Below, piece by piece: positions 8,984 through 19,924 of a DNA stretch of 64,000 nt. Source of the DNA: Selaginella moellendorffii (taxonomy: Eukaryota > Streptophyta > Lycopodiopsida > Selaginellales > Selaginellaceae); contig NW_003314268.1 in the NCBI RefSeq assembly GCF_000143415.4, positions 832,336-896,335 of the forward strand. Direction: 5' to 3'. Each line of letters begins with the position of its first letter. Position 1 is the stretch's first letter. The position numbers and the translations under genes are program-made. Below the pieces are notes generated by a model that saw nothing but the letters and a program-made list of their open reading frames with translations, ran no database searches and was not told the origin of the DNA.

Positions 8984-11900
8984 GATGAGTCTCAGCGAGT
9001 ACTATTCAATGAGATTGGGCAACTAGTCTTGTTGCATACGCAGAGATGAAAACGATGATCCGAGTGGGTACACGTTTGGGTGCAAAGACTTCGCAATCGT
9101 TCCTTGGGTATGGATTCGGTTACCTTCTTGTACCGTAATTATGTGAGCTTGCTCTTGGGCTCATAAGATGGATTTGAGTTGTTCCAGTAGCACGAGTTTG
9201 CGCTTGGGCTCGTGAGTGAGGCACATTAGCAACTCAAGGTTGCACTTTGAGTTGGCAGGATTAATGTTAGCCTATCGGTGGTTCCATGAGTTGTTCCATG
9301 TACCGTGGGTGAAAGCAAACTTTCCCTGGGTTTGCTATGAGTGGCAAATAGGCTGGTCCGTAGCTGTTTAGCACGGCACTAGTGGATCCTTCCTAGGTAT
9401 GATTATAAGTGGATCAATCAAGACTATAGGGATTAGTCTATTGGTTCAAGTAATCATGGCCGTGCTCTCTCATAAATTTTTCTTGGATGGAACTGAAGGC
9501 AGTGTGAAAGCAAGCTTGAGGTTTAGTCAAGATGAGGCCGGAAAGAGAGTCGTTAGGGACGAAGGATCAAATACGTAAATCATTTTCTCTTCTTGGAGAG
9601 ATGATCTGCAACGAGGTGTTAACTCATTGCTTGTGTTCACATCGTGCAATCAAGAGTCCCTATCTTGATGCATGTTGGAGATGGTGGTCTTACAATGGTG
9701 AGTTATGGGATGGATAGTGGTGAAACACTAAACCATTTTGTCTAGGCTCGCTATTGGAAGACTTGGGTTGCAATGCTCAATTCTTTTCCGGGGAACCTTG
9801 CTATTGCTCCTTGAGTAACTTGGTGTTGGATTAGTGTTGAGTTTGGTCGGAAAGAGAGTGGCATGAGCTTGTCCGTGTTGTGAACAAAAGTTAGTGGTGT
9901 TGGGTGTCGTAAACCTCTATTAGTGGAGTGTGGCATTTTTGTTACATTTTGTCGAATCGAGTTGGCATTTGATACTCACATAAACATTTGAAGTAATGAC
10001 ATAGGCATTGCTCATTGCGTTACTCAATTGATGATCAAGTCATTGTGATGCTTATATCATATCCATGTGATAAAGAGTAATGCGTTTACGAAGTTGCTTG
10101 GGTAAATGATGATCAACCCCAAAGTGGTTGATGGAGAAGCTAATCTACTTGCACAAAGTAGCATTGTAGTAGCTTTGACTGGATTCTCTATAGTGGTCCA
10201 TTATGCTAAGTTTAAGTTGGTACCTTGTTTTCTTAAGTTTGCCCACTAAGGTGTTGGAAAAGGGTTGTAGCATTCATTTGCTATACCTTGTCGGTTGATC
10301 CGTTAGCACTTAGAGTAGATTGTTGGATGGAGAAGATGTGGAGTTGGGGCATTGACGTCACTAGCACTTGTGTTAGTGGAAGTGGCATTGTTATTTCAAG
10401 TGATGAGGAATTTTCCTTGGACCTTGATTTTTCATGTCATTTTTCTTGTTAGTGTTTTGGCTTCACATTGGATCTTGAAGGTGATTGAAGAAGATTGTTA
10501 GTGCAATATGGGTATCCGAAGATGTGGTCTTCGTGATCAAGCCTTGGATGTTCATTTTGCACTTTGCGGATGTCGGTGTTGGATATCGGTTAGATGGGCA
10601 AAGATGTTCGATGCTTAAGCATATTTTTGGATTATGAGAATTTTTGTTGAGGTGAACCTATGTGGAGTTGTTAGTAGGAGGAAGTTGGTTGAGTCTTGAA
10701 AGTTTGCAATTCTGGATTGAGAGTCATTCTTTCTCTAGGATGGAAAATTTTCCACAAATTTTCTTAGACTTTTCCAATGGCTGATCTATTGATCACTTTG
10801 CTCGAAAACCATTCCATTTTCAAAAGCGAATACAAACTAGTGAAGGGGTTGGAGTTGACTTCGGTTGGCTTAGATCTTAGTAGGTAGTTTGTATGATGCG
10901 GCCCGAAAGGGATGCTAACTTTTGGGGCTAAAGCAATTGAGTTGGATAAAGTCTGGAGTTGGTGTAGAAAAGTGGCTGTTGCGCTTTTCTAAGAAAGGTG
11001 ACCCTTGTGCCTTTCTTTTGTAGCGTTGTGCTTGGTGACAATTTGCACCTTGCATTTCGTTAGACTCTATGAGAGTAGTGAGCTCTCACTGATCTTGACT
11101 TGGTCTTGGTGGCCCTGCACCTTGGCTGAGGATGGTGATGTCCAACTTAGTTGTTTGAGGTTGAGATGTTGGTACCCGTACTATAGCTTTGTCTATGAGG
11201 AGGTTGTGTACCGATATGAGTCCATCTCATGGTCTTCACTTTAGTTTCGACTGAGTGTTGATCATATAGCTAGCCTCTTCAAGGCATGCTCAGCGCTATT
11301 GACTAAATGCATTAGTGAGCTTATTGCGGTTAAGTTGGATTCGAGTGGTCATTTAGTTTGTGCTTGTCTATGAACTTTTATCTCGTACCTGGGGTATTAT
11401 GTTCATGTTGGACAAGTATGTAACTCGATGACATGAGTTAGTGTTCGGGTCTTGTGAAGGCAAGTTGAAGGGCGATTGTTAGTTGCTTTGCGACTAGTGA
11501 TTACTTGTAGACTTTGTCAAAAAGACCGTTGACACTTGCTTTGCTCGATGATGATTTAGCAGTGGTGGGCTTGCTTGACCGGATGGTGTTGCGGAGGATC
11601 GTGTTGTTGGACTTGCATGGTTTTCCATGTTGGCATGTCGACTTTACCTCTGTTGATATCATTTGGTTACATTTAGTCCGTAGTGTTGGATTTCATTGAG
11701 TCTTGGACGTGGTGAATCACTCCTTGATGATGTGTTATCTGTAACTGAGTATTGTTAGAGGATTGGTCTCGGATACTAAGTATAGTATCTTCGACTTTGG
11801 TTAGCTTGGTTGCTGGAAAGCTCCGAGTGGGGATTCACTCTTGCTTTCTTCTAGCTTTGTCCTGATGTTGATGGCATTGAAGTGATGCTTTGTCGTTGAC

Positions 11901-13945
11901 ATTGTTGATATTGAGACTTGAGTGAAATGAGCTATCCTTCTAAGGATTGATATTGAGTTTCATTAGTCTTGATGAATATAGTGTTGATGATTTGGCTATA
12001 GATTTATGTTGTTGGCATTCGTACATTTGCTAGTTAGCAACTGTGTTGACGTTCAAACAAACTGAGTGGCAAGTTGAGTTAGTAGTGTTCTAGACGAGAT
12101 TATTTAGTAGAGGATTGAGCTTTAGCTTTTCCTTGAAAGGTGATTTAGTCGTGGACAATGCTACCTCTATGAGAGGAAGAGTTAGTGATTGGCATTGAAG
12201 TGATTAAATCCTTCTTGGATTTCAATTGAGATATATCAATCATTAATGATTTTTCTTGTGCTTGTTATGAAGTGAGTTACGTCTTGCTATAGATGGATTC
12301 ATGGAGGATCATTTAGTGATCACTTGTTGAGCATAGCTCCATTGTGCTTAGCTTTTGGATTGATGCAGAAATGCTCTTCATTAGCTTTGGCATTATGAAG
12401 TTTGGCTTATGAATGTGTTGAAGAAGACATTGTGGGTTGCACCATGATTTCTTCTTTAGCATTGAAGTTAGCTTCTATGAGACTCGTGATCATTATTAAG
12501 CAAGACTTAGCTATAGGCTTCTTCGAGCTTTGGTTCTTTGAGTTTTATGCTCATTGTTCCATTTGTTAAAAGTTGTTGGGGAAGGCATTTTTTTGGCTCT
12601 TTAGCTTTGATGTTGAAGTTAGTATTTGCATCTAGCAATCATTGGTGATGATTGACTATCATCTAGGATAATTGATTATCCATGTCAAAAAGTTTTGCTT
12701 GATTATTGTTGGTATAGAATGGTTTGCCGTTCTTCGGGATGGTGGATTCCTTCTTAAACGATGATTATGCATCTCTTTATTGATGGAATGATTGATGATC
12801 TTTCATGATGGTTAGTTGTTCTCTTTGATAGCTTATGCCTTTTCGCAATACCACATATTCTTTGTGGTTTGCCTGGATTGGTCTCTTGGGTTTGAGACGT
12901 CAGTAGGATGTTGCTGACACTTGCTTAGACAACTTGAGTTCCTTGGTATTGTTGCTGGGATCTATTCAGATTGGCTTTTGTGATAGTTGGCAGGAATGAG
13001 TGCTTGTTGGTCTTACCACATTCATTTTCTTCTATTGATTGTTGCTCGAGTTAGTTTTGATAGATTTGGATGTTATTTCCTTTAGGTGATACATTCGCGA
13101 GCATTGTGCTTGTTAGTCAATGATACTTTGTGTTCTTTGAGTTCTCTCTAGTAAGTTGTTGGCTTACTGTCTACTATCTTCGGTAGTTAAGTTTCATCAT
13201 TGAGTTTCCTTAATGATATACTAGCTATTGAATTTTGTTGGATGGTCATTCCTGTGTTTGCCAAATTATGATAATCTGTTGGTGGTTCCTATCTACAATA
13301 CTACTGGTTTATCGGATGATAACTTGCTTAGAATACTTTTGTGTTCTACTCTAAGATATAATCACTAGTAATTAAGCTTCTTAGATATCATTGTTTATGA
13401 CTTTGATATAGTCCCTATATATTGATCTTTGAGTTTGGGCCAGTATAGGTAGACTGGCTTCGGCACTTCGTGTGCATGTTGAAATCTCTAGTCATGGGGT
13501 AGCTACTGTCGACTGGTCACATCACCCGCCTCTTTGTCGATGTTCCTTATTTTGTTGAAAGGGCGTGACCGTGTAAACAACTCTAACTGCCTGTTTACAG
13601 TAGTCTATCTAAACCTTACCGACGGGTTTGGTTTCTTTGCTCAGGAGGGTTGGGGCCTCTGGCTTCTCTCTCTATGTCCCTGCGGGCAGGGCGTATCACA
13701 CTTTTGTAAGCTGGGTGACTCCCAGAGCAGCAGGGGTGGCTGACTCCGTTGGTCATTTCCTTGTCGGCGACGGCCGGAAGGTGTCTGAGCTGGTAGCGCA
13801 TCCGCGTTAGACAAAGAGGTTCCCCCTAACTCATTTAAGTTGGTGCATTTCTCACATAGTGTGAGTACCGCGAACTTTTTATGGAGTTGTTTCCTTGGCG
13901 GTATTCTAGACTCGAGTATGCATCGACGAGGACGTTGATCTTCCC
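8984..13945 (+). other. non-coding interior of the family A LARD-like element
   Basis: About 5 kb rich in T and G on the plus strand, full of TTGG, GTTAGT and TTGATG-like words, with stops in all frames. No gag, protease, RT, RNase H or integrase motif is seen. A more GC-rich patch with slightly longer frames lies at 13530-13810. I see no gene here. Confidence 0.75.
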
Positions 13946-13958
13946 AAGGGGGGGAGAG
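13946..13958 (+). other. polypurine tract of family A
   Basis: AAGGGGGGGAGAG lies directly before the 3' LTR, the expected plus-strand priming site. Confidence 0.85.
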
Positions 13959-15108
13959 TGTCGCGCATGTGACTTCGGGTATCGAAAGTTACCTATCGGC
14001 TAGTCCTTACGGACACTCTTACCTTACTGCCACGATGGCAGGAGGTCGGTATTGCTAGACCCGTTATCAGTTTCCACCTAAGCTAGTTGAGAAACTGGTC
14101 ATCACATGTGCACTTAGACCGGAAGGGCACTAAGGAAGGAAATCCTAAGTTGTCATTTAGTCAAGCAGACTTGACACGGTGATGAGAAACTCATGATGTT
14201 GGCTTGCACTTGCTAGTGTTAGGAACCCCCGCGATATTGAGATTGGTCCCTCAATATTCGCTAGATGATAGCTTACCGTGTCTGCCAAACACCCTCGCTA
14301 TCATGCCCTTTGTGTTAGTCTCATTTTAGTCCCAAATGCTATTTATGGAAAGTGTCCAGATTTGCTCATTTGGCATATCTACAGAATGTAGAGATCGGCC
14401 TGAACACAATGGTGTTCGTCCCGTGTCCAAATTCGCATTCTAAGGACATTCCATATTTAGTAAGTTTCGAGCTTGTCCCAGAGACTAACTCCTGGTACTA
14501 AGGGAGGCTTGGGGTGAAAGCCCAAAGCGTGTGTTCCTCAAGGGGGGGGGGCTATGGGGGGTTCCAAATGTATAGTAGGGATAGTGGGTAGGTCGGGCAT
14601 GGCCGACCAACCTGAGGCATAGTCTAGCTCCCGCTTGCGTGCCTGTCCTTGTTCTGCGTCCGGCTTGGGTCTAAGCCCAAGTTCCATTCCATGTTAGCTG
14701 GTGGAGTACCCATATCCTCACGTTAGGCCACCGGTATGCTGAAATAGCGCCAGACTCCGTTTGGCTCCGTTTTGCGTGCTGGTCCTGGCATTGGTATGCT
14801 GGTTGCTCCAGGACTGTTCCAAGTCGCTCCGGGCTCTTGTCCCTTCGCTCCTTGGGCTATATGCTTAGGAGTTGCTCCGTGGTCCGGTTCCATCACTCCT
14901 TGGCGTCACGCTTGGGAGTTTGGCACCGTTCGTTCGTTCAGTGGCTCAAGGCCCTGAACCTTGGGTTCCTATGGACACGTGGCATGGACACGTGGCATGT
15001 GACACATGGCATCTGTCACGTGGCACAAAGAGGGTTTAGGTTCCGCTTCGTGGTGTTATCCTATGGTAAATCACCATAGGATAAAGGGTCAAAACCACGT
15101 GCGCTACA
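13959..15108 (+). repeat. 3' LTR of family A element
   Basis: 1150 bp, the same length as the 5' LTR. Differences read by eye: ATTG/ATCG, CTGG/CTAG, GCTTG/GCCTG, GCTAGC/GTTAGC, CTCAG/CTTAG, TGTGG/TATGG and CACATGG/CACGTGG. It is followed by the CTTTT target duplicate. Confidence 0.92.
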
Positions 15109-15113
15109 CTTTT

Positions 15114-15390
15114 CCAGTTGGTTTAAGGGGAGAAAGATAGTGTGGTATCGGAGCAAATGGCATGGGTTCAAATCCTATTAATTAGTGGTTACTTAAAAAT
15201 ATAATATACCCTTGAGCAACATATATTCCTACTCCTAAATTTGAAATCGTACGTATCGGGCATCCATGCGTACATCCTTCCTTTTAGTAGAGTATCCATG
15301 AACGAAGGTATCCACTGTGGGACTGCGGTATGAGTGGATGACTAGTTGCCTTAAATGGAATAGCTGGTTTACACAATGAAAGGATTGGTA
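15114..15390 (+). repeat. TRIM, right part: LTR end, PBS and partial interior
   Basis: It continues the TRIM LTR broken at 7820. GGTATCGGAGCAAATGGCAT follows, the PBS region also seen at 63630 and (reverse) 42871. The interior to about 15390 matches the reverse complement of 42610-42840. No 3' LTR follows, so the element is truncated. Confidence 0.7.
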
Positions 15391-15436
15391 AATTCAATAT
15401 GGAAATAGAAGTGTTGCTAATTCAATATGGAAATAG

Positions 15437-15520
15437 CATGATCTAACATTGCTAATAGAGTTGAGTTTACTTTACCGATTGCTATAAGTTGATAATATTA
15501 GGACTTGGGATTAATATTTG
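15437..15520 (+). repeat. short direct repeat, left copy
   Basis: ATCTAACATTGCTAATAGAG through GGACTTGGGATTAATAT recurs at 17127-17203. The two copies bracket the solo LTR and about 450 bp of other sequence. Just upstream, 'AATTCAATATGGAAATAG' is itself present twice (about 15390 and 15419). Confidence 0.6.
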
Positions 15521-15612
15521 ATGACCATTCTTGCACTACTTGGAGCAAAGTTTGTTAAACACTTCTGCCACATATAAATGAGATAATAGTAATGTTATGT
15601 GGAGTATAAAGT

Positions 15613-16760
15613 TGTCACGAATGTGACTTTGGGTATCGAAAGTTACTTGTCGGCTAGTCCTTATGGACACAATTTCCTTACTGCCACGATAGCAGGAGGT
15701 TAGTATTGTTGGACTTGTTATCAGTTCCCACTTGGGCTAATTGAGAAATTGGTCAATAACCATGCACTTAGATTAGATAAATATAAAGTAGGAACCCCTA
15801 TGTGTTTCTTGCTAAGCATACTCGGCCTAGTTTGAGAAATTTATGTTAGTGGCTTGTACTTGCTAGTATTAAGAACCCGCGCAATATTGAGTTTGGTCCC
15901 TCAATATTGTTAAATGATAGCTTATCGTGTCTGCCAAACACCCTTGCTATCATACCTTTTGTGTTAGTCTTATTTTGGTCCCAAATGCTATTTATAGAAA
16001 GTGTCTAAATTTACTTATTTGGCATATCTACGGAATGTAGAGATTCTCATGAACACAATGATGTTCGTCTCGTGTCCAAATTTGCAATCTAAGAACATTC
16101 CATATTTAGTAAGTTTCAAGCTTGTTCTAGAGACTAACTTCTGGTACTAAAGGAGGCTTGGGGTGAAAGCCCAAAGCATGTGTTCCTCAAAGGGGGGGGA
16201 AGGAAGCTATTGGGGGTTCCAAATGTATAGTAGGGATAGTGGGTAGGTCTTGCATAGCCGATCAACTTGAGGAATAGTTTAATTCCTACTTACATGCTTG
16301 TTTTTGTTTTGCATTTGGCTTAGGTCTAAGCCCAAGTTCCACACCATGCTAGCTGGTGAAGTACCCATGTCTTTATATTAGGCCACCAGTATGCCAAAAT
16401 AGCACTAGACTCTGTTTGGCTCCGTTTTGCATGCTGATCCTGTCATTAGGATGTTGGTTGCTCTAGGACTGTTCCAAGTCATTCTAGGCTCCTGTCCCTT
16501 CACTCCTTGGGCTATATGCTTAGGAGTTGCTTTGTGGTCCAGTTCTGTCACTCAGCTCCATGCTTGGGAGTTTGGGATTTGTTCCTTTGTTTAGTGGCAT
16601 AAGGCCTTGAACCTCAAGTTCCACACCACTGTCCTTTGGACACGTGGTATGTGACACATGGCATATGACACATGGCACATGGAGGGTTTAGGTTCTGCTT
16701 CATAGTGTTATCCTATAGTAAATCACCATAGGATAGGAGGTAAAAACCAAGTGCGCTACA
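15613..16760 (+). repeat. solo LTR of family A with target duplication
   Basis: It runs from TGTCACGAATGTGACTTTGG to AAGTGCGCTACA, 1148 bp, diverged from the LARD LTRs by many transitions. The 5-bp duplication AAAGT flanks it (15608-15612 and 16761-16765). There is no internal sequence, so the element was lost by LTR-LTR recombination. Confidence 0.88.
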
Positions 16761-16765
16761 AAAGT

Positions 16766-17282
16766 GGATGATTGGTATTTGTTTATTTTCCCAATTTTAT
16801 AGTGTATAATTTACCTAATGGGCTCTTTGCTTAGTAGAAAGGATTGTATCAAGTGTTGTGGCAAGTTAGATTCCAAATTTATGATCATCACCAATTTATG
16901 TCATCATTGTGGTGAACTTGGATAACTAAGGATATATCACATTTTCACATGTGTTTATCATCCTCAAATGAATGATTCGGTGAAATAGCTAATTGGACCT
17001 TTAAAAGGATGATCACAATGTATAAGAATTTTTAATATTAAGATTAGGATTGTTATTTTTCATGTCTTCAATATGTGTATATCATAGGGGTATAGGGTGT
17101 TTTACCATATAAAGTATTATATATGGTCATAATCTAACATTACCAATAGAGTTGAGTTTACTTTTACAATTGCTATGAGTTGCTAGGACCTGGGATTAAT
17201 ATGTTGGGAAGCTAGACAATTTGCATCCCTCATAAAGCATTGTTTGTAATACATAGAAATACCGTTCTTCTTTATTCAGAAT
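16766..17282. other. AT-rich spacer with the right copy of the short direct repeat
   Basis: No gene recognised. 17127-17203 repeats 15437-15520. The part next to 17282 is likely the 3' UTR of the minus-strand gene that follows. Confidence 0.4.
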
Positions 17283-17524
17283 TCAAGATTGCTTCTTTAG
17301 TGGGATATGGTTGAAATCAAATATCTCCTTGAGACCGAAAATAAGTTTCTCTGCATCTTGATCTCCATCTGATGACGATTCTTCCACCATATAAGCAACA
17401 GCATCATCCCTAACATTGTCCTCGATCTCCACATGCTCTCCATCACTAAAAACAGCTTCTCCTCCTTCCTCTGAACCACCTAAGCTTGACGATGAACTCA
17501 GAATGGACTCATAGGACGTTGTAT
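17283..17524 (-). CDS. terminal exon of an unknown acidic protein
   Basis: On the minus strand a pyrimidine-rich acceptor (TTCTTTTTTAG) opens a frame at 17524 that runs about 79 codons to a stop. The peptide is rich in Ser, Glu and Asp, with GGSEEGGEAVFSDGEHVEIE and a later ESSSDGDQDAEKLIFGLKEI, and ends KKQS. No known domain is recognised. The upstream exon would lie beyond 17570 towards the arm of the inverted duplication, but I could not identify it. The open frame also extends upstream through the acceptor to 17573 with a Met, so a short single-exon reading is possible. Function unknown. Confidence 0.4.
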
Positions 17525-17884
17525 CTAAAAAAGAACAAATAAAAAGTTTTGTGTCTGCTAAATTCAATGTCATACAACAGTTTCAAAAAGCAAATTGGTG
17601 GCAGAAGTATGTGTGCTTGGTAACAAGATGCAGCTCAACAGCAAACATGACCAAAATTGACTTGCATTTTCCTGCATGACGTAAAGCATAAGCTTTAAGG
17701 AGAATGATAGAGAGCACTTACCTTGTGAATTCAATGCTCTTGAAGTTTTGTCATGTCAGGAAGTTTGCATGTTAAGAATGGCACATCTAGGGTAAGCATC
17801 TAAACATTCACCAACAAAGAAAGCACATAAAGACTGTACTTACTATAGCTACCATCTCGTTTCTTTGTTTTCTTCTGGAAAGTT

Positions 17885-18090
17885 TACTGAGGTCAGATGG
17901 TATCTGGTAGCTGGTTTGATCAGCACTCTCAAGCTGGAAGCATTAGAAACCAGCTCCAGGGACTTGTTCCAGACTCAAGTCTAGATATTGAGAGATGAGA
18001 GTGTGTAAACATCTTCTGGGATGCAGCCTGTGAGCTGGTTCCAGCGTGTCTGAGTTTCAAGAGCCAGGGCGCTGCCTAAGTCACTGCCGA
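17885..18090 (-). pseudogene. LRR-protein fragment
   Basis: Read on the minus strand it contains NQLTG-IPEDVYTLSSL-like sequence, the signature of a plant extracellular leucine-rich repeat, followed by a stop and shifted frames. It is homologous to 63040-63207, where the same repeat is still readable. It lies head to head with the coiled-coil gene copy 1 and is too broken to be functional. Confidence 0.6.
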
Positions 18091-18169
18091 GAAATGTAAA
18101 CGAACGCATTAAAGTGAAATAGATTTAGTAAGGGTTAGGGCATTAAAGGCATTTTGCAAAGGGCAAGCT

Positions 18170-19924
18170 ATGGCGCGAACAGAGCAGGAGCGCAGTGGAT
18201 GCGTCACAGGTTTGTGGTCTCTCTTTCGACCAAAAAAGGCGCACAAGGGCGACAACAAGGTTCACCCGGAAGCCATGGACGCGGTGGCCTCGAAGCTGAA
18301 GGTCCAAGATCGTGTCTGTGAGGCCGTCTCGGGAGAAGCCATGGACGCCGCCGCCTTGAAGTTGAAGGAACTCAGGCACGAGGTGAAAATCGTCTTAGAA
18401 GCGATACGACAGGAGCGAGGGCACAAGGAGCCGATCAAGCCGATCAAGCCGATCAAACCGGAACAAGAGGAGGAGGACGAAGAGGAGAATCAAGAGAAGA
18501 AAGCGGAGCAGCTGAAGGAAGAGAAGAAAGCCGAGCAGGTGAACGAGGAGGAGAAAGAAGCCGATCAGATGAAGCCGATGAAGCTGGAAGAAGAGGAGGA
18601 AAAGGAAGCCGAGAAGCAGCTGAAGGAGGAGGAGCAAGAGAAGAAAGCTGAGCAGCTGAGCGAGGAGGAGCAGGAGAAAGAAGCCCATGAGACGAAGGAA
18701 CTCAGGCGCGAGGTGAAACAGGAGCAAGGTCACAAGGAGCAGCCGCAGCTGGAACGAGAGGAGAAGAATCAGCCGAATCAGCCGATCAAGCCGATCAAGC
18801 CGATGAAGCAAGAGCAGGAACAGGAGGGGGAGCAGCGGATGAAGCTGATGAAGCAGCAGCTGGAACAAGAGGAGGAGCAGATGATCAAGCCGATCAAGCA
18901 GCAGCTGGAACAAGAGGAGGAGCAGATGATCAAGCCGATCAAGCAGCCTCTGGAACGGGAAGACGATCAAGAGAAGATGAAGCAGCAGGAGAATGACAAG
19001 CCCAAGCAGGAGGAACAGCGACCCAAGCCAATTCTACTGCCAGCCGGGGGTCGTCGTCCAGGTATGGTTCCTTTTGCTTCTCGCATTCTTCTTCTACTGT
19101 GACTCACGATGGCCTTCTGGACTTGCAGGTTCCAGGCCGAAGATGGTTCGCTTCTCTTCCTCAGCGGAGGACATTCTTCCCGACGGCACCCGACGGTGGA
19201 GTGAAACCCATCTTAGCGATGGCCGAGGGGGCTATGTTGAGTTCGCGTATCTCGAAGCTTTCCACAAGGCAAACCGGTGGCTAAACCAGAGGGGAAAAAC
19301 CGAGAAGAAGATCCGCAGCTTGGAAGAGGAAAAGCGCGAGGAAACAGAAGAGGAGAAGCACGAGGAAAAGTCTTGGAGTGTTAGCGCGCTCCGGATTCTG
19401 ATCAGACTCACCGAGCAGCTTTACGAGGAGCTCAACGGCAAATCCAGCGACCGAGAGAGGATCAAGCGAGCGCGGAAGATGATGAGGCTCCAGAAAATGC
19501 TGGATAGGATCCCGAGTGAGAGGAAACCGTGGAAGAAGCTTCAGTCCGGCGAGGTGGTCTTCGTGAAGGAGGCAAAAGAACTATATGATCGTGCGGGGAG
19601 AGATTTTGTTGCCGAATTCAAGAGGAGACAGGTAAGTTTGATATACCTTCCAGATTCCAGATGGCCGTTTGCTAATAACTTCCGTGTTTGTTGTAGAGAG
19701 CTGAAGTGAACGATGAGTGTTTGTTTTGTCGGAACCATGATGGCGAGAAGATGATCGGCCGGGCTGGAGCGAACTCTAAGACGACTAGACCCTGGGTTTA
19801 CCTGAGAAGAGAACACGAGCAAACTGTTCTAAGCACGTCGAAGAAACGAGAAATGAAGTTGGCTCCGAGCTCGAGAAGTTGGCTGCAACGATTGGTCAAC
19901 TGGAGGCCAGTGCTCGGACTCTAG
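18170..19924 (+). CDS. E/K/Q-rich coiled-coil protein, copy 1
   Basis: Three exons: 18170-19061, 19129-19631 and 19697-19924, with introns of 67 and 65 nt (CAG|GTATGG...TTGCAG, CAG|GTAAGT...TTGTAG). The joined frame encodes about 540 residues. Residues 1-90 are basic (SLFRPKKAHKGDNK) with a short internal repeat around KLK and EAMDA. Residues 85-280 are a charged low-complexity coiled coil of EEEQEKKAEQL-like units broken by IKPIKP runs. The second exon holds a more ordinary region (RFSSSAEDILPDG, RKMMRLQKMLDRIPSERKPW). The third has CLFCRNHDGEK. No known domain is recognised, and there is no clear signal peptide in the main frame. The ATG at 18170 is chosen because the same start occurs in copies 2 and 3. 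A coiled-coil frame overlapping the end of exon 3 runs on to a stop at 19983, so the true 3' end is uncertain. Confidence 0.65.

Larger units (their letters stand above)
7821..15108 (+). mobile_element. intact, coding-less LTR retrotransposon (LARD-like), family A
   Basis: This is a 7,288-bp element flanked by the 5-bp target duplication CTTTT (7816-7820 and 15109-15113). It has two LTRs of exactly 1150 bp, a primer-binding site two bases inside the 5' LTR and a polypurine tract directly before the 3' LTR. The 5-kb interior holds no gag or pol and no ORF above about 80 codons. By-eye LTR comparison finds about seven differences, all transitions, so the insertion is recent. The structure fits the class of large retrotransposon derivatives, which rely on enzymes of autonomous relatives. 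It landed inside a TRIM LTR. Older LTR copies of the same family lie at 5397 and 15613. Confidence 0.9.

Noticed and set aside
18125-18145. Telomere-like AGGGTTAGGG upstream of the coiled-coil gene copies
   Set aside because: It is a single short motif, not an array. It could be a telo-box-type promoter element, but nothing else supports this.
18395-18970. Long minus-strand frame rich in Leu, Arg and Asp opposite the coiled-coil exon 1 (also 30243-30782 and 61559-62098)
   Set aside because: It is the antisense of GAG/AAG/CAG codons. Leucine-rich composition arises automatically from the E/K/Q-rich sense strand, and there are no leucine-rich-repeat spacing motifs.
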